A DNA stretch of 22,277 nt from a virus: IMG/VR virus record IMGVR_UViG_3300021379_001099, positions 1-22,277 of that record, one strand, 5' to 3'. Every line of letters begins with the position of its first letter. The first letter of the stretch is position 1. Of the stretch, positions 1 to 6,543 are shown piece by piece. Made by a program: the position numbers and the translations under genes. Under the pieces are notes generated by a model, which made no database searches, was not told the origin of the DNA, and saw only the letters and a list, made by a program, of their open reading frames with translations.

Positions 1-2
1 AG

Positions 3-632
3 GAGACCGCAGGGAAATGCTCCAAATCAGGATCGACTCCTCAACAGCTGTTAGGTATAAGAAGGATTCATGCTATTGTACTTCCTGAGATTGTGGAATT
101 CCTAGGGTACAATAAAAAAAGAGATCCTGAATCCTTGAAGGATATGGAAGGATGGATCGAAACCAAAAGAGAAGGCCCTCGTCATTATGGTTATGAGGTA
201 AATGATGTATACCGCTCTAAGTGTAGCTTCTGTCAGGTCAGTAATGGAGATTCTATGCAGACTCCTACTTCCTGGGCATTTCTCGGAGCATTATGGGACT
301 GGACGAGAGCATGCTGGGATTGGTCACAGCCTCTGTATTGGGAAATGGGAGGTAAAGGATTTGAGCCTTGGAAAGATTCAGCGATACTCCCTATAGCAGA
401 GATTCATGACGAGATTGTATCAGAGGGAGACGATGATGGACACAATGAATGGAGACTTCTTGTGAAAGAGAATATCATGAGTCGAGGAGTGCAAGATGAG
501 TTTTATACTGTACGAGTGACGGTAGAAGGAGGGATTATGAAATGTTGGTCGAAGGACGAGGATACTCACAGGTACAAAAGTAAGGTATGGGTAGATCCAG
601 ATAAGAAATATTTAGAGGAGGCAAATAAATGA
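3..632 (+). CDS. Family A DNA polymerase, C-terminal part (cut by window edge)
   Basis: The frame is open from the first bases of the window with no stop, so this is the 3' end of a longer gene; the GTG at 93 is internal. The product would be the replicative DNA polymerase of the phage. Seen: an IHDEIV stretch preceded by small hydrophobic residues (about nt 396-420), which matches motif C of family A polymerases (VHDE, carrying a metal-binding Asp), and an upstream helix (PTSWAFLGALWDW) where the family has its post-O-helix segment. The C-terminus after motif C is about 70 residues, a usual length. The stop overlaps the start of the endonuclease gene (ATGA), and the next genes are replication genes, which supports the call. 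Only the palm end is visible, so I cannot say whether a 5'-3' or 3'-5' exonuclease domain is fused; a separate exonuclease gene lies downstream. Confidence 0.75.
   Translation, partial: ETAGKCSKSGSTPQQLLGIRRIHAIVLPEIVEFLGYNKKRDPESLKDMEGWIETKREGPRHYGYEVNDVYRSKCSFCQVSNGDSMQTPTSWAFLGALWDWTRACWDWSQPLYWEMGGKGFEPWKDSAILPIAEIHDEIVSEGDDDGHNEWRLLVKENIMSRGVQDEFYTVRVTVEGGIMKCWSKDEDTHRYKSKVWVDPDKKYLEEANK
43..52. repeat. AACAGCTGTT palindrome, copy 1
   Basis: Exact 10-bp palindrome in the polymerase gene (codons QQLL). Six exact copies occur in the window (43, 7409, 9953, 12894, 16703, 19876), where chance predicts far fewer than one. A one-mismatch copy, GACAGCTGTT, is at 1982. See findings. Confidence 0.6.
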
Positions 633-1129
633 CATGGTGGAAAAGAGTCTCTAAATTGAAAAGAGATAAGAGTAAGTCAGAGAAGAGGGTAAGAGAGCAG
701 TTGGAGAGTAGTGGACTGGACTTCGGATATGAGTGTGAGAAGTTTGAATATCCTGTACGCATTCGACTTCCTTTAGTGTCAGTCAATTCGGCAAAGGATA
801 TTCACAATCCTTCCTTATGGAGAAGAATGACCGGCAACTTTCATGAAATTCATACCTACACTCCTGACTTCTTTGTAAAAACTAAATCCGGGAAGACTGT
901 GATTATTGAAGTGAAGGGAGAGTTTAATGCATCTGATCGAGAGAAGATTAGAATCATGAAGAAGGTCTACTTTGATAAAGGACTAGACTTCAGAATGATA
1001 TTCGATAGAAGTAAGAGTAAATTCAGCAAGACTAACAGTAAGACTTATGGAGAATTTTGCGATCAGTATAAAATTCTCTATGCAGATAAGGAGATCCCAA
1101 ATGAATGGCTCAATGAATTTAATAAATAA
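629..1129 (+). CDS. T7-like endonuclease I (Holliday junction resolvase)
   Basis: A 166-aa homologue of phage T7 gp3, which cuts branched DNA such as four-way junctions and takes part in recombination, debranching before packaging and host DNA breakdown. Seen: N-terminal basic segment, SEKRVREQLESSG helix with Glu18, HTYTPDF with Asp80, IIEVKG with Glu94 and Lys96, then a C-terminal block (TYGEFCDQYKILYADKEIP) nearly the same as in T7. Together these give the PD-(D/E)xK set E/D/ExK. T7 gp3 is 149 aa; the extra length here is an insertion of roughly 30 residues at 42-72, between the first catalytic helix and YTPDF. Start: ATG overlapping the polymerase stop as ATGA, preceded by GAGGAGGC. Function is firm by motif; the role of the insertion is unknown. 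Confidence 0.93.
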   Translation: MTWWKRVSKLKRDKSKSEKRVREQLESSGLDFGYECEKFEYPVRIRLPLVSVNSAKDIHNPSLWRRMTGNFHEIHTYTPDFFVKTKSGKTVIIEVKGEFNASDREKIRIMKKVYFDKGLDFRMIFDRSKSKFSKTNSKTYGEFCDQYKILYADKEIPNEWLNEFNK

Positions 1130-1592
1130 AGATGTTGATAAGCTATACGCCAGATATTTTGGAACTGAATGGAGATGGAATCACCTGCATAATATTATAA
1201 ATTATTTACTCACTCACGATCTAGAGGAGGCTATTATAGGAGATATTCCTGTAGTTCATCATGCTAATTGTGATACCGTCCGGGAGATAAGAGACTTTGC
1301 GTCCAAGAAGACTAGCCAACTATTGCCATCACGTCTGAAGGACCCATTGAGAGAATTAAATGCTAGCGAGAGGGAATATGTGATGATAAGGGCACACTTT
1401 CTTGATAGGCTCGATTGGATACTTCAACAATTAAGAGCTAGAGAGGCGCGAAGCCTAGATAAACACGGAGAGGGAAATCCTTATACTGTGAAGTTTATCA
1501 ATACCTATAAAAAGTTATTTATAAACAGCTCTGAAGAGTATACCTATATCTGTAGGCTGGAGAGAGAATTAAAGAAAATAAATTACATCTAG
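1101..1592 (+). CDS. Hypothetical protein, replication region
   Basis: A 163-aa protein I do not recognise. I chose the ATG at 1101 because AAGGAG lies 7 nt upstream (1088-1093); an in-frame ATG at 1047 sits deep inside the endonuclease gene and lacks such a site. The gene still overlaps the end of the endonuclease gene by 29 nt. The protein looks mostly alpha-helical and mixed-charge: a WRWNHLHNIINYLL helix near the N-terminus, a REYVMIRAHFLDRLDWILQQLRARE helix region in the middle, and a charged C-terminus ending LERELKKINYI. There are no cysteine clusters, P-loop or membrane segment. Its place between endonuclease and helicase suggests a role in DNA metabolism, but this is only context. 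Confidence 0.8.
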   Translation: MNGSMNLINKDVDKLYARYFGTEWRWNHLHNIINYLLTHDLEEAIIGDIPVVHHANCDTVREIRDFASKKTSQLLPSRLKDPLRELNASEREYVMIRAHFLDRLDWILQQLRAREARSLDKHGEGNPYTVKFINTYKKLFINSSEEYTYICRLERELKKINYI

Positions 1593-1601
1593 GAGGGTAC
1601 G

Positions 1602-2102
1602 ATGTCTGATCTAAATACGTCTCATTTTACAGATGACGAGATGAAGATCTTTAAAAAGATTAAAAAGTTCGAGAAGCTTGCACTTAAAGCTCTACCCAAA
1701 GATAGCAAAGCTGGGATCACCTTGACTGTAGATCATAAAGCGAATAGTAAGGATAAGGGACCATTACATGATAAATCAGAGTTTACTATCAGAGTAGAAG
1801 TTCTAAGGGATGCTGAGGAGTTTGGTAAGGCATTAGATGAGTACGTAGATAAAGTGACTCAAGAGTTTGAAGAGAAGAAGGAGGAAGCCGAGAAGAAAGC
1901 CCAAGAGATAGCAGATAACAGAGAGAAGGCCATGAAGGATAACGATATCAAGGAAGGAGACCTGAATGGCACGACGATAGAGACAGCTGTTTTTGGATGT
2001 GACGGAGAACTTCTCTCGGCTAAAGTTCTAGGGAAGGATGGCGAGATCTTTCGATTAAAAGCGGATAAGAATGGGAAGGTAATCCCTTCAAGGCTTATTT
2101 AG
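1602..2102 (+). CDS. Hypothetical acidic coiled-coil protein
   Basis: A 166-aa protein of unknown function, starting at ATG 1602 after AGGAGGG (1591-1597). Residues about 80-115 are Glu/Lys-rich (EFEEKKEEAEKKAQEIADN) and should form a long charged helix or coiled coil. The N-terminal part (25-75) alternates beta-like stretches (GITLTVDH, SEFTIRVEV). The C-terminal 45 residues look like a small beta domain with repeated turns (GCDGELLSAKVLGKDGEIF). The layout, beta domain then charged helix then beta domain, would suit a DNA-binding or scaffolding accessory of the replication machinery, but I see no family signature. It is followed 10 nt later by the helicase gene. Confidence 0.8.
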   Translation: MSDLNTSHFTDDEMKIFKKIKKFEKLALKALPKDSKAGITLTVDHKANSKDKGPLHDKSEFTIRVEVLRDAEEFGKALDEYVDKVTQEFEEKKEEAEKKAQEIADNREKAMKDNDIKEGDLNGTTIETAVFGCDGELLSAKVLGKDGEIFRLKADKNGKVIPSRLI

Positions 2103-2112
2103 GAGAAATTAA

Positions 2113-3246
2113 ATGAAACTTAGTAACTCTCAGCAAGAGGCTTTAGAGCTAGTCCTATCAGGGCAGAACGTTCGAATCTTTGGAGAGGCAGGAAGCGGTA
2201 AGAGCTTTCTAGTCGAGACCATTCGAGAAAAGTTCGAAGGAGATCTAGCGATCACAGCCACCACAGGACTCGCAGCCTTGAACATTGAAGGGAAGACTAT
2301 TCATAGCTGGCTAAAGACAGGACTTAGCTCCTGTGTAAAGGATGTCAGTAGGAGAGCAATGAGGGACGATCTCCCAAAAGCAGATCTCCTATTGATTGAT
2401 GAGATATCATTCGTAGATGGAGCTTACTTTGATATGATCTACGAACGACTTCGACAAGGTATGGATGAGTTTCCTCAAATCGTCCTGATCGGAGATCCCG
2501 GACAGCTTCCTCCAGTGAAGCTTCGATATCCGCTGGAAGAGTCATCAGGTTATAAAAAGATGAACTTCACAGATATTCATCTCAAGGAAAACTTTCGACA
2601 GTCTGATCCTCAATTTAAGCATCATCTACAAAAGATGAGAGATATGAAGACCTTTTCATCACTGGATAAGTATTATTTTAATCAACGGCTTATCGACAGA
2701 TCCGATGCAAGGGAGGACACCGTATTCCTGTTCGCGACTAATAAAGAGGTCGATAACCTAAATAATACCAGACTAGAGCTGTTAGAGGGGAAAGGTAAGT
2801 CTTATTCTCCTAGAATAATCAAGAATAAAAGATTAAGTGAAAAGATGCTGAAAAGCATGTTAATCGATAACCCTCTCAAACTTAAAGAGGGAGCGCAAGT
2901 TCTCATTACAAGTAATTGTCAGGATCAAGGTCTAGTGAATGGGGATAAGGGAATCGTTATCAAGCTTAAATCAGACTCAATCATCTTGGATATATTCAGG
3001 ACAGGAGAGACTATAGAGCTTTCCAGGAAGTCCTTTCTTATTAGGGGAGATTTTAATCAGGTCGTAGCCTCTTATGAGGTATTCCCTTTAAAGCTAGGTT
3101 GGGCAATGTCAGTGCATAAGAGTCAGGGGCTGACGCTGGATCATGTAACTTTCGATCCCAGTAATGTGTTTGATCCTAGACTTATTTATGTGGCCTGTAG
3201 TAGAGTAAGAAGAATAGAAGATTTAAATCTGTTAGAGAGGTTATAA
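2113..3246 (+). CDS. SF1 DNA helicase, PIF1/Dda-like
   Basis: A 377-aa ATP-dependent DNA helicase, likely 5'-3', acting in phage replication or recombination. Motifs in order: Walker A GEAGSGKS (24-31), motif Ia TATTGLAA (48-55), Walker B LLIDEIS (93-99), motif III GDPGQLPPV (127-135), ENFRQ (159-163, motif IV region), AMSVHKSQG (331-339, motif V) and YVACSRV (359-365, motif VI). This set and the GDPGQLPPV form are typical of the PIF1/RecD2/Dda group. At 377 aa it is compact, ending right after motif VI without an extra C-terminal domain, and it has only a very short N-terminus. Start ATG follows AGGAGAAATTAA. Its stop shares one base with the exonuclease start, so the two are probably translationally coupled. 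Confidence 0.92.
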   Translation: MKLSNSQQEALELVLSGQNVRIFGEAGSGKSFLVETIREKFEGDLAITATTGLAALNIEGKTIHSWLKTGLSSCVKDVSRRAMRDDLPKADLLLIDEISFVDGAYFDMIYERLRQGMDEFPQIVLIGDPGQLPPVKLRYPLEESSGYKKMNFTDIHLKENFRQSDPQFKHHLQKMRDMKTFSSLDKYYFNQRLIDRSDAREDTVFLFATNKEVDNLNNTRLELLEGKGKSYSPRIIKNKRLSEKMLKSMLIDNPLKLKEGAQVLITSNCQDQGLVNGDKGIVIKLKSDSIILDIFRTGETIELSRKSFLIRGDFNQVVASYEVFPLKLGWAMSVHKSQGLTLDHVTFDPSNVFDPRLIYVACSRVRRIEDLNLLERL

Positions 3247-3815
3247 TGTTAGGAATATTTTTAGATACAGAGACGACAGGACTAAGTGCTGATTCGGCAA
3301 AGATTCTAAGCTTAGCTTTTAGAGTTATCGATTTAGTCACTGGAGAGGAGCTTGGAAGCTTCTCAACTCACATCAAGCACCCTAAAAAGGTATGGGATGA
3401 TGCACATCCAAGAGCGTTAGAAGTGAACGGGATGTCTTGGAAGAAAGACGGCCATAAAGGGAAGAATCAGAAAGAGACGATGAAGCTAGTGACTGCAAAG
3501 CTCTTCGCCCTAATCAAAGATAGGAAAAGTTGCTTCATTTGTCAAAATCCTTCGTTCGATAAATCTTTCTTCAATAAATTAATACCAAATGATATACAAC
3601 GTAGGTACAAACTTCCTTACCATTGGTTAGATCTGGCCTCTATGTTTCTAATGCACTCAATCAAGTCAGGAACCTTGAGCAATGTAAAGAGTCTATCTAA
3701 AGATAATATTGCAAAGGCGTTAGGACTCGTCAAGGAGGACGACATTCATACTGCTATGGGAGGAGTTGATCGCCTTATTCTCTGCTTTAATAAGCTGAAG
3801 GAGGTGATATCATGA
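3246..3815 (+). CDS. DEDD-family 3'-5' exonuclease
   Basis: A 189-aa RNase H-fold exonuclease of the DnaQ/RNase T group, likely a proofreading or nucleic-acid trimming enzyme. Exo I: FLDTETTG with Asp7 and Glu9. Exo II: QNPSFDKSFF with Asp105. Exo III: HTAMGGVD with His168. In DEDDh enzymes the last catalytic Asp usually lies five residues after the His; that position here is Gly173, and the nearest Asp is 175. So either the local geometry differs or the fourth metal ligand is altered. A DLA segment (129-131) after the second motif is also typical. The start overlaps the helicase stop by one base; the end overlaps the next gene as ATGA. It may supply proofreading to the polymerase encoded upstream. 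Confidence 0.87.
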   Translation: MLGIFLDTETTGLSADSAKILSLAFRVIDLVTGEELGSFSTHIKHPKKVWDDAHPRALEVNGMSWKKDGHKGKNQKETMKLVTAKLFALIKDRKSCFICQNPSFDKSFFNKLIPNDIQRRYKLPYHWLDLASMFLMHSIKSGTLSNVKSLSKDNIAKALGLVKEDDIHTAMGGVDRLILCFNKLKEVIS

Positions 3816-4027
3816 AAGCTCCTTCTGGATGGATAAGATCGGTAGTGGACAAGGCACTTTCTAAATCATCGTGCGAGCATTTAGAGATGAGTGTTGATAC
3901 TTATTTGCAGCTTTGTAAAATGTTTCACGGAGTAAGACCTATTAATCTCTGGGAGAAGAGGTGTTTTTCAGTGGCAGGCGTTCCTATAAGGTTTAATGAT
4001 AGACTTAAATATTGGGAGGTGATCTAA
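3812..4027 (+). CDS. Small hypothetical protein
   Basis: A 71-aa protein of unknown function. Its start overlaps the exonuclease stop as ATGA and is preceded by AAGGAGGTGATATC, nearly the full complement of the 16S rRNA 3' end, so it should be well translated. The protein is basic in its first 20 residues, has two cysteines (20 and 31), and contains short beta-like segments near the end (RCFSVAGVPIRFNDRLKYWEVI). The C-terminal stretch looks like a beta hairpin ending in an aromatic. There is no membrane segment and no known motif. Confidence 0.72.
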   Translation: MKAPSGWIRSVVDKALSKSSCEHLEMSVDTYLQLCKMFHGVRPINLWEKRCFSVAGVPIRFNDRLKYWEVI

Positions 4028-4104
4028 TGAGTATCGAGGCCATAGCGCTTGCAACATTAGCGAACTCGTTAATGATTTTAAAACTAATGTTTGAAAGGAG
4101 ATAA
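4027..4104 (+). CDS. 25-aa hydrophobic micro-peptide
   Basis: A very short gene. It shares one base with the previous stop (TAATG) and has GGAGGTGATCT directly upstream (4016-4025), a nearly complete anti-Shine-Dalgarno match at good spacing. The peptide starts MSIEAIALATLANSLMIL and ends in KLMFERR: one acidic residue, then about 18 hydrophobic residues, then positive charges, which is a plausible single membrane span with its C-terminus inside. The end of the gene also supplies the AGGAG ribosome site of the next gene, a typical polar arrangement. Ribosome-site quality is the main reason to believe it; the function is unknown. Confidence 0.5.
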   Translation: MSIEAIALATLANSLMILKLMFERR

Positions 4105-4107
4105 GTA

Positions 4108-4281
4108 ATGGCCCTTGCACATCAAATAGAAGATATGCGAGATGCCCTCCAAGAGCTTCGAGATCATCTAGAAATGGCACTGAGTCTTGGAGATACCGAG
4201 ACAGCTACTCACTTATTGGTCATCAAAAGAGAGTGTGAAGAGAGGCTTGTAAATCTTTTAAATATCTTAGGAGATTATTAA
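4108..4281 (+). CDS. Small helical hypothetical protein (57 aa)
   Basis: A 57-aa protein with AAAGGAGATAAGTA just before its ATG. The sequence is a run of amphipathic helix: an N-terminal half with acidic and basic residues alternating with leucines (QIEDMRDALQELRDHLEMAL), a short GDTETA turn at 33-38, then a second helix (LLVIKRECEERLVNLLNIL). This helix-turn-helix hairpin is like many small phage regulators or adaptor proteins that form coiled-coil dimers. It starts 3 nt after the micro-peptide stop, and the next gene starts 2 nt after its own stop, so it fits the operon exactly. No function can be assigned. Confidence 0.7.
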   Translation: MALAHQIEDMRDALQELRDHLEMALSLGDTETATHLLVIKRECEERLVNLLNILGDY

Positions 4282-4282
4282 G

Positions 4283-4585
4283 ATGAAAATGTATCCACAG
4301 TATACAGATGAACAGCTCGTAGAGGAGTTAGAAAGAGAGTGCGAATTCATTCAAAGAATAAATAAGACCGGCAAGGTATCTAATGGATTCTATAATAATT
4401 TCTCAGTGTACGCAAGGCAGGAATCATTACTCAACGCACTCAGAGTGAGAAAGGAGGAAGAGCTGTTTGATATAAAAGTCACCTTAGAGTCTTTAAGGGA
4501 AGATCAGAAAAGGATTCCTGAGCTAGAGACTAGGCAAGAGGAATTGGAGAAAGAACTTAAATCTATAGGGAGGATTAAAGAATGA
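4283..4585 (+). CDS. Hypothetical coiled-coil protein
   Basis: A 100-aa protein; the ATG at 4283 (MKMYPQYTDEQL) follows TAGGAGATTATTAAG. Residues 8-30 form a charged helix (EQLVEELERECEFIQRI), residues 35-47 a loop rich in Gly, Asn, Phe and Tyr, and residues 48-96 a long Glu/Lys/Arg helix with leucine spacing (LETRQEELEKELKSIG), so a dimeric coiled coil is likely. The stop overlaps the kinase start as ATGA. Function is unknown, and there is no catalytic motif or membrane segment. Confidence 0.75.
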   Translation: MKMYPQYTDEQLVEELERECEFIQRINKTGKVSNGFYNNFSVYARQESLLNALRVRKEEELFDIKVTLESLREDQKRIPELETRQEELEKELKSIGRIKE

Positions 4586-5169
4586 TTATACTACTCAGCG
4601 GAGCTATTAACTCCGGGAAAGATACCGTAGCCGAGTTTCTGAAGAAGAACCACGGTTATCACGTCGTGAAGTTTGCTCAAAGATTGAAGGAAGAGGCTGC
4701 TAGGAATTCAAACATCCCTTTGGATCACTTCGAAGATCGGGAAGAGAAGGAAAGGGCCAGAGAGTGTGAGGCTTTCGGCATTAAAGCCAGCCTATCTCCT
4801 AGAGATTTAGCTATTCTCACTGGCATGATTGCTAAGATCGGCAACCTTCATGTCTGGGCAGATTCTCTGATTGAGGAGATTAATAGTCATGAGAAAGTGG
4901 TCATCTCGGATTGGAGATTCCCTAAAGAGCTTACTAGGGTTGCGCATAATCATCCTGGAAGAGCTGTCATTCCTCTCGAGATTGTCAGGCCAGGAACGGG
5001 TCATATTAAAAATGGAGCTGAAGGAAGATTGACAAAAACTCCTAAATCCTATATAATCGATAATATTGGAACACTAGAAGATCTTGAAAAAGAGACTGCC
5101 TACGTGTCCCAATGTGTCGAAGAATGGAGCAGGGGAGATAATCATGTTTCAGTTTCAGTGGACGGATGA
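4582..5169 (+). CDS. Deoxynucleoside monophosphate kinase-like P-loop protein
   Basis: A 195-aa P-loop kinase resembling the phage dNMP kinases (T4 gp1 type), which phosphorylate dNMPs to dNDPs for phage DNA synthesis. Seen: P-loop GAINSGKDT (7-15) right at the N-terminus, where the family has GxxxSGKDT; HVVKFAQRLKE (27-37) following it, as the family has FAxPLK; ISDWRFPKE (108-116), the conserved D-x-R-F-P-x-E block; and a C-terminal YIIDNIGTLEDLEKE (157-171), matching the usual 'DNNGSLEEL' end. Length is in the normal range (about 190-240). It overlaps the upstream gene as ATGA, and the next small gene begins inside its last codons. Substrate range cannot be judged from sequence alone. Confidence 0.85.
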   Translation: MIILLSGAINSGKDTVAEFLKKNHGYHVVKFAQRLKEEAARNSNIPLDHFEDREEKERARECEAFGIKASLSPRDLAILTGMIAKIGNLHVWADSLIEEINSHEKVVISDWRFPKELTRVAHNHPGRAVIPLEIVRPGTGHIKNGAEGRLTKTPKSYIIDNIGTLEDLEKETAYVSQCVEEWSRGDNHVSVSVDG

Positions 5170-5335
5170 GCTTAAGACAGAATGTGAGGATATGTACTGG
5201 TTAATGAATTTGACCTATATATCCTCTCCTAATATAAATTTAATGAATGATTACATCCCCTTTGAAGAGGGACAACAAGGGAGGCAAGAAGATGGATGTG
5301 ACGGATTTAATTCCTCGAGAGATGGAAGACTTTGA
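5144..5335 (+). CDS. Small hypothetical protein, overlaps kinase end
   Basis: A 63-aa reading frame starting at ATG 5144, with AGGGGAGA at 5131-5138 as ribosome site; an upstream in-frame ATG at 5084 lies in the kinase gene without a good site. The first 40 residues look like protein (QFQWTDELKTECEDMYWLMNL), while the last 20 (EGQQGRQEDGCDGFNSSRDGRL) fall where the next gene begins in another frame and look like overprinted sequence. It overlaps the kinase end by 26 nt and the next gene by 44 nt. Probably expressed, but function unknown. Confidence 0.55.
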   Translation: MFQFQWTDELKTECEDMYWLMNLTYISSPNINLMNDYIPFEEGQQGRQEDGCDGFNSSRDGRL

Positions 5336-5642
5336 TGAGATTGAACAATTTCTAGAAGAGAGTCAAAACGCAGATTCAGCAGTAACTCTGACGACTGTAG
5401 AGAATGGAGAGACCACTCAAACGGTCGTAGTGCCTGAGACAATGAAAGCTGATAATGAGGTGCCGCTAACAAAAAGAAAGAAGGCTCTCAAGAAGCTAGA
5501 GCAGATTCAATCAGCCGTTTCAGCTCTTGAAAAGGCGCAATCTGCACTAGAGAAGGCTTTAGAGTCTGAGAAGGTTAAGTTCGGAAAGTCCTTATCCAAA
5601 ATGCTGACAGCAATCGATATCCTAAAAGAAGAGCTTAGCTAG
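5292..5642 (+). CDS. Hypothetical protein with C-terminal coiled coil
   Basis: A 116-aa protein. I place the start at ATG 5292 (MDVTDLIPREMEDFDE) because GGGAGG lies about 8 nt upstream (5279-5284); an ATG at 5247 has no ribosome site. The N-terminal half is acidic and probably disordered (many D, E, T, V; 10-55). Residues 58-116 form a Lys/Glu/Leu/Ala helix with heptad-like spacing (LEKAQSALEKALESEKVKF), so a coiled coil is likely. The acidic disordered head plus coiled coil could bind a partner protein, but no family is recognised. The next gene starts at the base after its stop. Confidence 0.75.
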   Translation: MDVTDLIPREMEDFDEIEQFLEESQNADSAVTLTTVENGETTQTVVVPETMKADNEVPLTKRKKALKKLEQIQSAVSALEKAQSALEKALESEKVKFGKSLSKMLTAIDILKEELS

Positions 5643-5852
5643 ATGGAAATTGCAGCTTGGGCACTGACTGTCCTGTCTATATTAGGGAATGTGTTCGTCA
5701 ACTTTAAAAGCGTATACGGAATGTGGTGCTGGACAGTGGCGAACATTGGATGGATAATTTATTGTTCGATGATAGGACAGTCAGCTCAGATAACTCTTTT
5801 CTCTGTTTATCTAGCTCTAAGTCTTTGGGGAATATGGAATTGGAGACGTTAA
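5643..5852 (+). CDS. Small PnuC-like membrane protein
   Basis: A 69-aa membrane protein with three predicted spans: AAWALTVLSILGNVFVNF (4-21), MWCWTVANIGWIIYCSMI (27-44) and ITLFSVYLALSLWGIWNW (50-67). The pattern (short loop, W-x-x-x-N-x-x-W in span 2, then Q-x-x-L-x-x-x-Y-L-x-L-x-x-x-G-x-W in span 3) is that of small phage proteins annotated as nicotinamide riboside transporter (PnuC)-like. Full PnuC has seven spans; this is a single three-span unit like a SemiSWEET, which would have to act as an oligomer. The likely role is import of an NAD precursor, as an inference from family likeness. It begins right after the previous stop, with no strong ribosome site, so coupling is likely; an inverted repeat covers its stop codon. 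Confidence 0.6.
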   Translation: MEIAAWALTVLSILGNVFVNFKSVYGMWCWTVANIGWIIYCSMIGQSAQITLFSVYLALSLWGIWNWRR

Positions 5853-5864
5853 TATAAAATTAAC
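5848..5864 (+). repeat. Inverted repeat GTTAAT-N5-ATTAAC at the end of the PnuC-like gene
   Basis: A perfect 6-bp inverted repeat with a 5-nt loop covering the stop codon of the PnuC-like gene and lying about 30 nt upstream of the -10 box of the next promoter. It is AT-rich and has no T-run after it, so it is a poor intrinsic terminator. An operator for the downstream promoter is the other reading. Confidence 0.35.
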
Positions 5865-5892
5865 ACTAAAAGTCTGAGAATAAATTCAGAAC

Positions 5893-5914
5893 TGTGCTAT
5901 AATAAAGATAGAGG
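5893..5914 (+). promoter_or_regulatory. Extended -10 promoter, copy 1
   Basis: TGTGCTATAATAAAG followed by ATAGAGG. It contains a perfect TATAAT (5898-5903) with a TGn extension (5895-5897), so a sigma70-type holoenzyme should recognise it even though the -35 region (around 5875-5880) is poor. The predicted start is near 5910, giving a leader of about 26 nt before the micro-gene at 5936. It lies in the only gap of this stretch, and the same motif is found at 7961 before the second cassette. Confidence 0.75.
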
Positions 5915-5935
5915 GAAATTTACAGGGAGAAAGTC

Positions 5936-6037
5936 ATGGGGAGCTATTTAATAATTACATTCACACTGATCACATCGCTAATATTCTTACCCGCTTACAT
6001 AATTATTAATGCGCTATCAAGAGAGGTAAGATCATGA
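5936..6037 (+). CDS. 33-aa single-span membrane peptide (cassette 1)
   Basis: A micro-gene directly behind the promoter, with GGGAGAAAGTC before its ATG. The peptide is MGSYLIITFTLITSL, then IFLPAYIIINALSREVRS: about 24 hydrophobic residues from 4 to 27, followed by a charged tail, so an inner-membrane span with a positive C-terminus is likely. Its stop overlaps the start of the metalloprotease-like gene as ATGA, implying coupled translation. The second cassette (7999) has a micro-gene in the same place. Possible roles are membrane anchor, partner or inhibitor of the protease, or holin-like peptide; none can be chosen from sequence. Confidence 0.65.
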   Translation: MGSYLIITFTLITSLIFLPAYIIINALSREVRS

Positions 6038-6531
6038 ACGCTGCACAGCTTGCTTTTAAATTCATTCTAGTATGGGGAATTGGAATCCCTGCCACCTTCT
6101 CTTGGGAGACAATAGACGACCTAAAGGAAGTAGGTATAACTAATGTAGAGATCGTTAAAGAGATTCCAGGAATGCCTAATGCTGCCGGAGCATATCGCTT
6201 CAAGGATCAGAAGATCTTCTTAGATCGGGACCTGGTAGCAGGAAATAGAGGACGCTCAGACGTAATAGCTGCTCATGAAGTGATTCATATGATCAGGCAC
6301 AAGAACGGCTTGTGGAGCGATGATATAGTCTTCGAGGAAGCGATAGCTATCTACGGCACTAGACGAGTAGCAAAAGAGCTGTTTGATGTGGACTACACCA
6401 TTAATTTGGAAAGGTACTGGAGAGAGACAATGAAGGCTAATGGTTTGCCTGTAGACTCCTCAGTGGATGATGAGGCCGTAGAGGCTGCCATACTGGAAGT
6501 CTTGGAACTATTATCTTCTGGCAAATTCTAA
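6034..6531 (+). CDS. HExxH zinc metalloprotease-like protein A
   Basis: A 165-aa protein with HEVIH at 81-85, the zincin motif (two zinc-binding His and a catalytic Glu), in the usual hydrophobic-helix setting (DVIAAHEVIHMIRH). A second helix with Glu101/Glu102 (VFEEAIAIYGTRRVAKEL), 17-21 residues after the motif, can supply the third ligand as in gluzincins. Upstream PNAAGAYRFKDQKIFLD (48-64) is the edge-strand layout of minimal zincins. Residues 6-22 are hydrophobic and could be a signal anchor, so the enzyme may be membrane-bound or exported. It overlaps the TM-peptide gene as ATGA. Known phage zincins include ImmA-type repressor proteases and cell-wall peptidases; I cannot assign this one to a family, and its substrate is unknown. 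Confidence 0.78.
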   Translation: MNAAQLAFKFILVWGIGIPATFSWETIDDLKEVGITNVEIVKEIPGMPNAAGAYRFKDQKIFLDRDLVAGNRGRSDVIAAHEVIHMIRHKNGLWSDDIVFEEAIAIYGTRRVAKELFDVDYTINLERYWRETMKANGLPVDSSVDDEAVEAAILEVLELLSSGKF

Positions 6532-6543
6532 GGAGAGTGATTG

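Noticed and set aside
1047-1100. Longer start for the gene at 1101
   Set aside because: It lies wholly in the endonuclease gene and has no ribosome site, while AAGGAG is ideal for 1101.
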